Assembly (NCBI GenBank): GCA_017506865.1
Contig: JAFCMP010000527.1
Coordinates: forward strand, 1-64,000
DNA from: Tribonema minus
Lineage: Eukaryota; Sar; Xanthophyceae; Tribonematales; Tribonemataceae
Length of the DNA stretch: 64,000 nt
Direction of reading: 5' to 3'
Shown: positions 45,421 to 56,200 of the stretch, in pieces
Position numbering within the stretch: the stretch's first letter is position 1
Layout: each line of letters starts with the position of its first letter
Notes under the pieces: generated by a model
Database searches by the model: none
Told to the model about the DNA's origin: nothing
Seen by the model: the letters and a program-made list of their open reading frames with translations, nothing else
Program-made: the position numbers and the translations under genes

Positions 45421-48400
45421 ATGGACTTGGACCCGCCGGACGATGCCGCGTCACCGCCCCCCCCGACCACCACCACCAGTGGCAGGCCCTCAAAGCCTCA
45501 GGCACGAGCATCCCTGGCTTGGGACCTCTCGACGCCCTCGGTCGTCCACGCACTTGACCAGACCAATGAGGCGGATCTACTGCTGCTACGGTTCACCACG
45601 ACTGCCAACCCCTTCCGCACTCAGCTGCAGTGCACCCAGTGGGCACGGCTAGTGGAGCACACCACACGACTACTGGCGGACGCCACAGACAGTGCACGTG
45701 AGGCGGCACGGGTGCGCCTCCACCATGGTGCCGGGGCGTTTGCTCATCAGGTTTCTCAGACTCTGGTGCAGCGCGGCTACAGGCTGCTGCACCTGCTAGC
45801 AGCAATGGCCTTTGGTAGGCAACCGGAGGGAACCGGTATGCCGCCTGCGGCCCGGCTGGCAGCGTTGCTGTCTGGCGACTTTGCGGAGCTACTGAGAAAG
45901 ACGCTGTCAGCAGCAGCGGCGCTGCGGGCCCCCAAACCAAACAACGCAGCTACGGCGTCGGCACAAACGAACTTCGATGCCGACTGGACGGAGGCTGACT
46001 CCAGGCAGCAAACAGCATGCGCTGCCCTCTCAGGCAAGCGACGGGGGGTAGGCCTGGCTGCCGCACGACTAGAGGCGCGTGAAGCGTGCGCCCCAGCAGA
46101 CGAGGTCACGGCACAGGTGCTTGCAGCAAAGCACCCTGAAACTGGCACCCGGCCCGGGGTAGTCGATACACCAATGGAGCAAGTGCGCGGCCTGGTACGC
46201 GACGCCCGGCGGCACTGCTTGCACGGCGCAGGGGTGGCAACGACCGCTGCGCCCGCTGGCAGCGGCAGTCCCGTCTTCGAATCGAGTCAGGCGCATGATC
46301 GCAGCGATAGGCCTGAGGATGCTGCCAGCGCAGCCGGACGGCGCCTCGAGGTGGAGGCGACAGACATACTGTCGACCTTGTCCGCAGCAGGGGCGGGGAA
46401 GGCAGGAGGGCTGGACGGCCTACGCTATGAACACCTCTTGATGGCCGCTGGGCCTGGTGCACCAGTGAAAGCAGCCACCCGCCCCGTGGGCAGTGCCTCG
46501 CCAGGACTAGCTGGTGATTCAGAATCGGATGTGATGGAACCGGCATTCGCCCATCACCTGGCCAAGGTGTTCACGACGCTGCTTGTTGAGCCCGAACTGC
46601 TGCCGGAGCAATCGCAACGGCTTCTCCGCGCCGCGGCCCTCTCAGGCATAGGACAGAAGCGGCGTCCGATCGCCTGCTCCAGTGTCTGGCGCAGACTCCT
46701 CGGGTCCACAGCGGCACGGAGTGTCAAGGGCAAAATATCGGGGCTGCTGGCCTCCATGTCGCAGTTTGGCGTAGGATACCGGTCTGGCGTCGAGCATGTG
46801 GCAGCGCGCGCGCGCGTGTGGCACGAGCTGTATGGCACCACAATCCAGCTGGACTGTGAGAACGCATTTAACAGTGTGGATCGCGCCGCCATTGTGCGGG
46901 GACTTATGCTCTTCTGTCCGGAGCTGCTCCCGCACTTTGAGTCCGTATACTGTGGTGACACTGCCCCAGAGATGCGAGTGGAGGTGAACGGTGAAGCTCA
47001 CATTATCTGCTCCCACCTAGGGTGCCAGCAAGGGGACCCTCTAGGGCCGCTGTACTTTGCAGTGGCAGCGGCCTTCCTACTCTTCTACCCTGATGGAGTG
47101 AATGCGACGCCCGGCAGTATGCCGGCCTACGGCCACAGCACAGCGGAACCGCCAGCCCCGCACTGCGCTTTCCTGGATGACCTCAACGTGCTGCAAGCTG
47201 CCTACTGCGACGATGCAGCGGCCGCTGGGGTGGCAGAGGTGATCCGTCGGCTTGCGGCAGGGGGCCTACGCGTTCGACCAGACAAGTCGCTGGCCATCGC
47301 CATGCGCGGCACAGTGTTTGATGAAGCGGCCAGAGCACGCCTGCGCGCCCTTGACATACCGTTTGTGGACGCCACCATGCCAGAATCCAGTCAGGGCTTT
47401 ACGTCGGTCGGGGTACCGGTAGGGCACCCAGCCTATGTGCATGCTGCCATGAGCAAGCATCTTGTTGACGCAGGGACATGGCGATTGTCGTGGCAGCTAG
47501 CTGGAATGGCGCGGCATCACCTACAGGCAGCACAGTTCATTCTGCGCAGGTCACTGACGAAGCGCATGGGCTTCTTAGCTCGGGTCGTTGACACGGCTTT
47601 GAGTGAGACATGGCTGCACGCATTTGACGGGTTCTGTGCATGGACGCTTGAACGCATGCTGCACCTGCACGGCTGCGCTACCGCGGCAGTCATGAAGTCA
47701 CACCTGCTGGCCGCCTGCACTGCTGGTGACAATGAGGAAGCCAGCAGTGGCAGCGTGCTGGTATTGCCGCGCTTGGGCCCGCCAGAACTCACGGACATCG
47801 CAGTGCCACTGCGGGCGTCACGGTTGCCGGAGCGACGAGGCGGTCTGGGCATGCCGCTTCTGGAGCTACTGGCACCAGCCGCATACACGGCCCAGGCATG
47901 CACAACACTGCGGCCTGCAATAATTCATGCCACTGTGGCAGCAGGGGCCCTGAGGCTCGGCACTGACGAACACGGCGCAGTCACCTGGTTCGCGCAGCAC
48001 TCATGCGCAAAACGCGAGGACCAGGGACTGCCGCCAATCATCGAGGCCGTGCGACGCTCTACGCGAGCGCTGACAGCTGATGGCGGCGAAAAATCACGCA
48101 CAGCTGTGGCCGAGCAGCTCCCAGCATCGTTGCTACGGTGGGCAGCAGATACGACGGCCGCAGCGTCGACGCTCCCCACTGCGGTGCAAGCGATCTACGC
48201 CGCAACTGCCGTCACGGAGACGGGGACCACTGAGCCAGCCCCACACACCCACGGCATTGTGCCTGGCGCCGAGGCGGCCGCTGCGGCGGCGACCGTGCCT
48301 GGCCCTCAAGCCGCTGCCGCGGCTGCCTCTTCCACGCCCGCTAAAACACAAACTAGCGCGGAAGAAAGCAGCTGCAGCGGCGGGCAGGAGGACGACGACG

Positions 48401-49488
48401 ACGACTGGGAGGCCTATGCTGACGAGATCTGCAGGAAGGTAGTGCCCCGCCGCCGGCGCGGTCACTTCACGCACGGACTACAAGCCGGCCTTTCAAATGT
48501 TCTTCGACGTCAATACGAGGACTGCCTGGTGGAGGACCTAGAGGCTGCCTCGGCTGGTGCCGTGGGCAAGCCGACGCAGGCTACACTTATTGGTGACTCG
48601 CGTGACACCAGCCGCCGCCGCCAACAGGCTAGCGCGCGGGTCCTGGCGCAGCTGCGCAGCCAGCGTGCGTCCGGGGCAATGGCGTGGATGAGCGTGCCAC
48701 CCGCTGCCAATGACCGCCCGGGTGCGGCGCCCATGTCCAGTATGGCAGCAGCCACGATGATTTTGGTTGCGATCTTTATAGACGGGTGGGGCATACAGGC
48801 CGAGGTGTGCCCATGGCGGTGCAGTGACGTGAGCCCCACCTCCACGCATGCGATCAGCTGCCCCAGCCAGCACATACGGGGGCACAACGCGACACACACT
48901 GCCCAAAAGCGGTGCCTACAGCGCATCTTGAGACAGCACCATGTCTCTATTATCCGCAATGAGGACGCTAGCGTCTTCAAGGTACCGGGGTATCGGGCGG
49001 ACACAGTCATTGACCCAGGGTGTCTGCACTTTAGCTGTGCATACCGTAACAAGGGAATAGTGCTAGACACAAGTGTGCGCGCGCCCACAGCGAGCTCGTA
49101 CCTGTCAGTGACAGGCAAAACAAATGCCTCGAACACGGACAACTATGCTGCTGGGGTGGGGGAGGACGCGAAGGTCAACCACAACACCGGCATCTTGACG
49201 TCATCTTGGGCTTTTGTGCCATTCGTGCAGGAGTCGTACGGACGGCTGGGCAAGCAGACAAGCCTTCTTGTTAAGGAGTTGGCAATGCACTCAGCACTGT
49301 GCTCAGGGGGGGGGAAGGCAGACGTGTTACGCAAGGCCGGGTTAGCTAAGCGTCAGATCCACATTGAGCTGAGCATATCGCTGGCGCGGGAGCTGGCGGA
49401 GCGCGTCATGGCATACACACGTGGAGCGCGAATGCTGGGCTGTGTTGCGGCGCCGGTATCCAAACTCCTAGGGCACAGCGCAGACTAG
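45421..49488 (+). CDS. Retrotransposon ORF2: reverse transcriptase and restriction-like endonuclease
   Basis: The first ATG is at 45421; the frame is open further upstream (GTG at 45406; residue numbers here count from it). RT motifs in order: AGKAGGLDGLRYEHL (~327), QKRRPIACSSVWRRLLGS (~420), QFGVGYRSGVEH, motif A LDCENAFNSVDR (~482), motif B GCQQGDPLGPLYFA (~538), motif C AFLDDLNVL (~587, FLDD instead of F/YADD). The C-terminal end has the zinc knuckle CPWRC...H...C (~1134) and an endonuclease core YRADTVIDPG (~1194) and VLDTSVRAP (~1219). The protein would nick target DNA and prime cDNA synthesis from the nick. A short run of Asp (EDDDDDWEAYADE) lies near 1003. There is no APE-type endonuclease and no N-terminal zinc finger that I can see. 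No disabling mutation was found. Confidence 0.9.
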   Translation: MDLDPPDDAASPPPPTTTTSGRPSKPQARASLAWDLSTPSVVHALDQTNEADLLLLRFTTTANPFRTQLQCTQWARLVEHTTRLLADATDSAREAARVRLHHGAGAFAHQVSQTLVQRGYRLLHLLAAMAFGRQPEGTGMPPAARLAALLSGDFAELLRKTLSAAAALRAPKPNNAATASAQTNFDADWTEADSRQQTACAALSGKRRGVGLAAARLEAREACAPADEVTAQVLAAKHPETGTRPGVVDTPMEQVRGLVRDARRHCLHGAGVATTAAPAGSGSPVFESSQAHDRSDRPEDAASAAGRRLEVEATDILSTLSAAGAGKAGGLDGLRYEHLLMAAGPGAPVKAATRPVGSASPGLAGDSESDVMEPAFAHHLAKVFTTLLVEPELLPEQSQRLLRAAALSGIGQKRRPIACSSVWRRLLGSTAARSVKGKISGLLASMSQFGVGYRSGVEHVAARARVWHELYGTTIQLDCENAFNSVDRAAIVRGLMLFCPELLPHFESVYCGDTAPEMRVEVNGEAHIICSHLGCQQGDPLGPLYFAVAAAFLLFYPDGVNATPGSMPAYGHSTAEPPAPHCAFLDDLNVLQAAYCDDAAAAGVAEVIRRLAAGGLRVRPDKSLAIAMRGTVFDEAARARLRALDIPFVDATMPESSQGFTSVGVPVGHPAYVHAAMSKHLVDAGTWRLSWQLAGMARHHLQAAQFILRRSLTKRMGFLARVVDTALSETWLHAFDGFCAWTLERMLHLHGCATAAVMKSHLLAACTAGDNEEASSGSVLVLPRLGPPELTDIAVPLRASRLPERRGGLGMPLLELLAPAAYTAQACTTLRPAIIHATVAAGALRLGTDEHGAVTWFAQHSCAKREDQGLPPIIEAVRRSTRALTADGGEKSRTAVAEQLPASLLRWAADTTAAASTLPTAVQAIYAATAVTETGTTEPAPHTHGIVPGAEAAAAAATVPGPQAAAAAASSTPAKTQTSAEESSCSGGQEDDDDDWEAYADEICRKVVPRRRRGHFTHGLQAGLSNVLRRQYEDCLVEDLEAASAGAVGKPTQATLIGDSRDTSRRRQQASARVLAQLRSQRASGAMAWMSVPPAANDRPGAAPMSSMAAATMILVAIFIDGWGIQAEVCPWRCSDVSPTSTHAISCPSQHIRGHNATHTAQKRCLQRILRQHHVSIIRNEDASVFKVPGYRADTVIDPGCLHFSCAYRNKGIVLDTSVRAPTASSYLSVTGKTNASNTDNYAAGVGEDAKVNHNTGILTSSWAFVPFVQESYGRLGKQTSLLVKELAMHSALCSGGGKADVLRKAGLAKRQIHIELSISLARELAERVMAYTRGARMLGCVAAPVSKLLGHSAD

Positions 49489-49566
49489 GCTGCTGCGTTG
49501 ACGCAAGCTTTTCGATTGCATAGGCAACCCGGCCTCCCTTGGGCCTTTATAAATACAAGTCCATAT
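49489..49566 (+). promoter_or_regulatory. Conserved 3' UTR of retrotransposon family A
   Basis: Starts right after the stop and contains two small self-complementary stretches (GCGTTGACGCAAGC and GGCCTCCCTTGGGCC), then TTTATAAATACAAGTCC. It is almost unchanged among all copies here although the coding parts have diverged, as expected for the recognition site of the element's own reverse transcriptase. Confidence 0.65.
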
Positions 49567-50255
49567 GACAATGTCAGACATTATGTACATGTATTGTGTA
49601 TTTGGTACGATCTCAGATGACAGATGTGGCACAGAGGTCGACTGAAGCTGCAGCGGCAGCGCGCGGCACTGCTGCAAACGGCTACAGCAGCAGTGGGCTA
49701 CATGGGTCCACAATTGACCCCCAGCGTGAGGGCCTGTTCATTTGCGCATCTCCCCGTACACACATGCATGTACTCTGCACGCTGTATGTAGTTCGAGAGG
49801 TGTCAAAATGCACTGGCTCTTGGACAAAAGCACAGTTGTCTGGATGCGCGAGAGCAGGGTGGAACACCGGACTCACATGATAAATCTGCAAACTGCACTG
49901 GTTGGGGCACACTCAAATCACAGCACACAAGCTGCACCATGCAGCTGATACCAATAAGCAGGACAGCAGCTCAGGGGTTTGTGGTCTGCCAGCCTCTGGG
50001 TGAAGGCCACGATGCGCTGTACAGCGCAGCCTGCTCAACCAACTGACAGAGCTGCCTGTGATGCCGTAAAAACAATCTCGTTCATCAAGGGAGCTCGTTG
50101 TCTGTCGTGCTCAGCAAGTGACACTTCTCCCTGACACTGGGGGGGGCGCGCCGACGCCACCCTACCACCAAACGGCAGCGGTGTCATGCATGCGCCTGGC
50201 AGTGAGGCTTCACACAGCAGATGCACTCGCTTTGAACTAGAGGGGCACAGCGCTG
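49567..50255. other. Interval between converging retrotransposon and chloride-channel gene
   Basis: Short open frames on both strands, none recognised. Probably includes the 3' UTR of the minus-strand channel gene. Confidence 0.4.
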
Positions 50256-53200
50256 TCAGACAGGCATGTAAAACCGCTTTTCTACGCCTTTTTTGCCAAA
50301 ACCGGACTTGGCAAAGAAGGTCTGCGGCCAGCCACCTCTGCTGTCTCCACTGTTGCGCCCCTCAGGACTGCTGCTTCGTGGCTCGTCTTGCAGGCTGCTG
50401 TAGCCTTCGCCGCTGCCCCGCCGCCGCCGCTTGCCACCATTTCTGCGATACCGACACAGATGAGTGGCAGCAGATGTCAGCAGTTGTTTGAGTTGCGGCA
50501 TCAGCTGTGCAATCTGTTTCTTTTACTTCTCAGCGTCCTTCTGAATCTAATGCTGCACACTCCATCCCTTTTTCAAATGTTGACAGTCTGCTTGGAAAGG
50601 GAAGGCCTGCATGACGCTGTCACTGCAATGCTGCATTCAAGTTTCATCAAATGCACCATGTGCGTGACACACCAACAAGTGCAAGGAATCACAGTGTTAG
50701 GCCATCTTTTATGGGGCACAAAAGTCCCATTCAAAACGGATCGGGCGTCGCCGCATTGAGGCTGCGCCATGCAAACGTCAGCAGTTCTGCGCCTGTTCGT
50801 CTCGAAGTGTCCGTGCCAGATTTGCGTGGCCGTTCTGCACGTGCCATGTGATTTCAGCTGCCCTGTTCTCTTGTGTGCTCAACATCCAAGATGGCATGAG
50901 GTCCCACTGCATATACGCAGCATTGACCTTGTGCGCCAAACATCGCATCCTGTCGACCAGCCCAGTAGGCTAGTTCAGGTACAGAAAGGGTTACAGCCCT
51001 GAAAGTTACCTGCACGCTCTATCACTAAACTGTTGTGTGTTGGGTCTCATGAATTAAATATTTCATGTTACCTACACACTGCTGTACTGTACTGTTTGCC
51101 TCATTTTCACGCAAAAGTCCGGGTCACTTTTCTTCAAAGCTGGCGTGGATTTCAAAAAAGGGCGTTTGGGGCCCCTTTTTAAATTGCCCGATTTGATTGC
51201 CATAAAAGACGGCCTTAGTGGACGAAGCCAACATGACAACAGTGCACTCGGTGTGCACTAGCTGAATCATTGGACTACTAGAGGCGCAGGAAGTATCAAA
51301 GGCAAGTACTTTGAGGAGCCTCTGCTGTGTGTGCACAGGTGTTCTCAATACAATGCATCTCAGTACCTGTATGCATCGTGGTACCTGTATGTCACTGCGT
51401 GGCAGAATACGGCTGAACAGCGCCCATTAACCCTAGGGTCTCCTCACAACAGCTGAACTGCCCTATCATTGCACGCACCATGCCTGCATCAGCCCATCGC
51501 ACTCCAAAAACACTACTTCTACATGAAAGTACCCAACTACCCTGAACCCTTTGCAGCAGCAATATTGGTGCGATGGCTGTTGTGCATACCGTGAGCCGTG
51601 CCGCCGCTGCACGCAGCACGCCTGCTTGAGTCCATCGCGCACGCTCTCGCACAGCGCTATGCACTCGTCAATGGGCTGAGGCTCCCGTGCTCCCACAAAC
51701 CGCCGTATTGTGCCTCGGGTCACCCAGCCCACCAGCTTGCCGGCTCGGCATACAAACGCTATGTCCAGCTGGAGCAAAGCAGGTGAAATCGCAGGAGATG
51801 AAGTTAGGAATGTGTGAAACGCGTGTAGGCCAACTAGTCACTGTGCATCGTGTTGCCACATACCCATGTTTGACGCACACGGCAGTGCGAACAATGACGA
51901 ACGTGGGATGCAGCAGAATGAAACAACGGCATGCTACCTCCGCATGATTCACTGTATACAATGCGTGTTGGCAGTGCCAAACTGCGCAGCCTATGGTGCC
52001 AGCAGGTGGACTCAAGGTATGTAACATTGTGTGGAATCATGTGTTGCGACTGTTGGCATTCCTCCTGAGCTGCTGGTGACTCTACTGGGGAACCCAGCAG
52101 ACTTTGATCAACGCATCGGAATGAACAGCGAGGTGCACAACATGTCACACTGACTGCAGCGCTGGCTCAGAAGTGATTTGAACGTTAATGACAACATGTG
52201 TGTCCCTCACCTTGAGCATGCGGAACATGTAGTCAAGCTTGCGAAGCTCAGTGCTGTGTGCGACCTGAAACCAGCAATGCACACAGCGATAAAGTAAGCA
52301 GCTCGGCCTGATGGCTCCACTCCACACACCAATGTGGACATGAGACCGACATGAAGAACGCTTGTAACAGGAGGTGAATTCTTAAGTAAGGATACTCAAT
52401 GTGGCCATCTGGAGGACTGTACCAAGCGCAAACACCCGCTCGCCTGGAAACAGGGTGTGACATTGAGGTTTTGACTGTTAGCAAGTAATGTCAGCTGCAG
52501 CAGTGCTCCAAAACATCGCCTCTGTTATTTGTCATTGCGATTGACATAGCCCTGAAGCCGTGTTGACTTAACTGCACGTGCAGCCTACCATAGCTAGCTT
52601 GACACAGAGCATGTTAACCCACCACTTCATTCCCAATTTGACTCAGGTTGAACGGTGGACGCTTGCAAGACCACGAATTTTATAAGTGATATCCAAGAAG
52701 TAAATGGGATATTGAATGAAGACTCTCAGAGTGAGTTCGGGCCACAAAGTCAGCAGGGCATTCACCCGCTGATGCAAACGTCTTGACACCTCAACCCACT
52801 ACGGTTTTTGAGCACATCATAGAAACGCTCATGTTTGCAGGGCTTCAATATTGAACAGATGCCTGACCATAGCTGAGGCCCCGAATTTCCTACATTGCAA
52901 AGGTAATATCGACTCATGAATAACTCCATCCCATTGACGCAGCCCGCGGTTTAACTAATAAGTATGACGCCGCAAGGTACAAAACCCTGACAGCATTCAA
53001 AACACCAAATCCTGACAGCACTTGAGTGATTGTGCATTAGTCTGCACAAAGTTGTTGGCAGCAGCTGCTGCTTCCTGCACAAAAGCAGCCATTCTGACAC
53101 CCTTCAAGTGGTGTGTCAACACATACCGGATAAGGAAGCAATCACCAATACCACTGCTGGTCATTGACAGCCGGTATCTTGATATTTCATTGTGAATGAA

Positions 53201-56200
53201 AGGGTAGCTCATCGACAGCTGTTCAGTATTTCCGTACGCTGATACTACACGAATGCTGGAACACTCAGGGCAGCATCTACTTGAGCACTGTGACACAAAA
53301 GGTTGCACGCCGTCAGGGCTACCTCAAAGCTACTGAGCATTCCAAAGTTAAGAACAAGCCCGACAATCGCTTCCACATTCACATTGCGCACCTGGAGTGG
53401 AGATGGGTCCTGTGCATCGACGGGAACAACAGGCACCAACGGAGTACAATAATTTGCTGGTGAGTTATCGTCATATGTGTTCAAGTGATGACGCATGCAG
53501 TATTCTAGAATATCCGTGGCATGCTCCATATTGAAACGAAAGCATCAATGCAATGCATCGCAACGCGCATCGCAATGCCGTTCAGCGGTGCATCACACAC
53601 GAGACACAGACATGCCTGTTCGATACAACAAAACCATCACCTTCACGCAAGCAGTGACAGCAGTGCGATAGAAAGGAAAGCACCAACGCAGTGCATCGCA
53701 ACGCGCATACCCAATGCCATTCAGCAAGAGTGCATCGCAGGAGAGACACACAAATATGTACGTTTCATCTAGCAAGACCATCACCTTCAAGCAAGCAGTG
53801 ACAGAGATGCGTGCTGCCTCACCATGACGATGGGGATGGTGTCGATGGAAGTCAGCCGCAGCATGTGCTGCATGCAATATGCAGTGCCGCGGGTGTCCAC
53901 AACGGGTGCCACTTTGCCACCGCCCTTGACCACCACAAAACGCAGATGTGCTCCGCCAAACAAGCTGCCGTCCAGAGAGCCCTGCCGAAGAAAATGGTGT
54001 CTAAGAGTGAGAATGAGACACCGAAGCACTGCAGTGGGGGCAGCGTTCCATGCTTGTGCTTGAAGTGGAATGTCAGTGCTGCTTTGCAGCCATCCCTGGT
54101 CCGCAGCCGCCGCTTGTGCGCCGCAGAGCTGTGTCAGCTGCCATGAGCCTGCACAAAACTATTCATCAATACATAAGTTCTTGTGCTTTGCGTTAGCTGT
54201 GAATGCTACCACACTACTCGCCACACACATGTGCCAATGTAACCATTGAAAACGGGAGCATGGTGAGTGAACTCAGGGGTTGGTCCTACAAACCCCTGCA
54301 CCTTGCAACTGCATCTCAGCCCATTTTCCCGTGCGCCTTCGGCATGGCATTGCTACACAGCATGACACATCACGATGCACTCAATGCCCAAACCTTGATG
54401 TAGATGGGCTGACTCCGATGTGCGTCGTCGCATTTGCACAAAAGATGGCGGTGGCGCTCAGATACTAGAGGCTTGCTTGACCACTCTTTCAATCATGCAC
54501 AGTTTTGATCAATATTTTGCTCGTGGCAGCCTCGCAGACATGCTGCGATTTGCAGTCAATCAAAGGGGCGCCATACCTTCAAGCAAGTGCCAGAGAAACA
54601 CACATGTGTCATGTGCAAATGCTTTTAGAAGTATGTATGTCAAAACAAGGCATTTCGCTATTTTGTGCCAGCCTCATTTGGAAGGCCCGGTCCTCGCAGG
54701 GCATCGAAGACGCGGTCAACATCATGGCTGCACAGGAGATCGACGTGCCAGACAATGAGCTTTTGCTGACACATTATAGACGGGTGCAGCACCAGCTCAA
54801 CCAGCAGCTTAGCAGCTAGAAAACTGTTGGGTCATGCTGCCACACCTGTCCACCACGTGTGGGCATCATTTGGCACAGGGCTCTGAGTATACTGGACAGC
54901 CATCATGTTGAGCCCGTGCTCGATGCCACGCGACTACCGGGCCTTCCAGCAGATGAGCCTGCCATACTATAGGAACATGCCTTGTTTAAGCACCCAATGC
55001 AAATAACCAGTCTACAGGTACCAATTATTGTTTATGAGGCTCGCAGGGGTAACAATGAAAACAGAATGAGCCATATAGGCTCGCAGGGGTAATAATGAAA
55101 TCAGAATGAGCCATGTAGGCCTGGGTCTGGTTGACTCAATGGCTCCGCAATGGCAGTTGAAGGCCTCGCCAACCTGAGTTAGGTTCTCAACATGCAGAGT
55201 CAACGGCAGCATCAGGTTCAGGGCACATGTGTCAGGGCTTGACTCATTTCCCAAATCTTGCCAGGAAAGGTAAGCAAGTACCTTTCGGTTGTGGCCAAGG
55301 CTCTCCAGGCCAACAATGGAGGTGTCTGACACGGCTCGTCGCTTGGGGTGTGACTTGGGAGATCCATCGGCGCACCCGCGCTTTGTGAACTCATATGTCA
55401 CTGACGGACGCCTGCACAAGATGAGATCACGTTTATTTGATGATGCTGCCAGCACAATTGCAGCATTGTGACAAGTGCTCATCAAGAGCTTATCAAGGTA
55501 CGCGTACATGCCCACGCATGAGTCACTTGCTAAACCAGCAGATTCAGACTGCACACAACCATACGCAAATATAGTTGACTCATCAATGACGAGCGCAAAC
55601 TGGGAAGTGCATTACCAGCAGCCAGTCCGTGCCCTCACCAAATTCCATGAGCTGCGGCTGGGCGTTTGACATTAGCAGCACCCTTAAATGCGCTGGTCAT
55701 CAAGGTTTGCCAATTCACCGCCACAAAAATCACATCAACACAGTGCACAGGCTTTGCCCACAACATCAATATGCCAAGGTGCTTCAGTATCTTCCACGAG
55801 CCAGCATCTTCAGCAAGCCATGTACCTGCTCGTTCACATACCCTCAAGTACTCAAACACTCAGGCGCTTCAAAGTACTTGGCTGTGTATGAAGGTACTAA
55901 TCAAAGTAACATTCACATGATTACAAGCACGACTTGCCTGCCATCTGCAAGCGATCCAATGGTGCTGTTGCGCGGTAGCTGTGACGGCGATACAGACGTG
56001 CGCCGCTCATAGTCCTGCGTGAGGCAAACAAACAAAAAAATTGTATTCCAATGAGCAAGAGGATTCAGCAGTCATCCACCGTTATTAAAGGCATCCATAC
56101 GCACCACAGCATGTCCTGCTGGCAAGTGACCACGCATTGCAAGTGATCATACGTTCAACGGGGGTGCTGAAAGTGCGGCACCTCACAATATCTTTTCATG

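Larger units (their letters stand above)
43790..49566 (+). mobile_element. Intact-looking non-LTR retrotransposon, family A
   Basis: Two uninterrupted ORFs (526 and about 1,355 residues) and an 80-base 3' UTR ending ATAAATACAAGTCCATA. The 3' UTR (CTGCTGCGTTGACGCAAGC ... CCTCCCTTGGGCCTTTATAA) is conserved in all seven copies in this window and is probably what the reverse transcriptase recognises. The 5' boundary is not defined. This is the reference for the truncated copies at 8677-22547 and 39250-39338. Confidence 0.85.

Noticed and set aside
55660-55680. A 19-base micro-exon in the chloride-channel linker
   Set aside because: It has splice-like borders, but exon 11 at 55411 already accepts the phase left by the exon 10 donor, so it is not needed.
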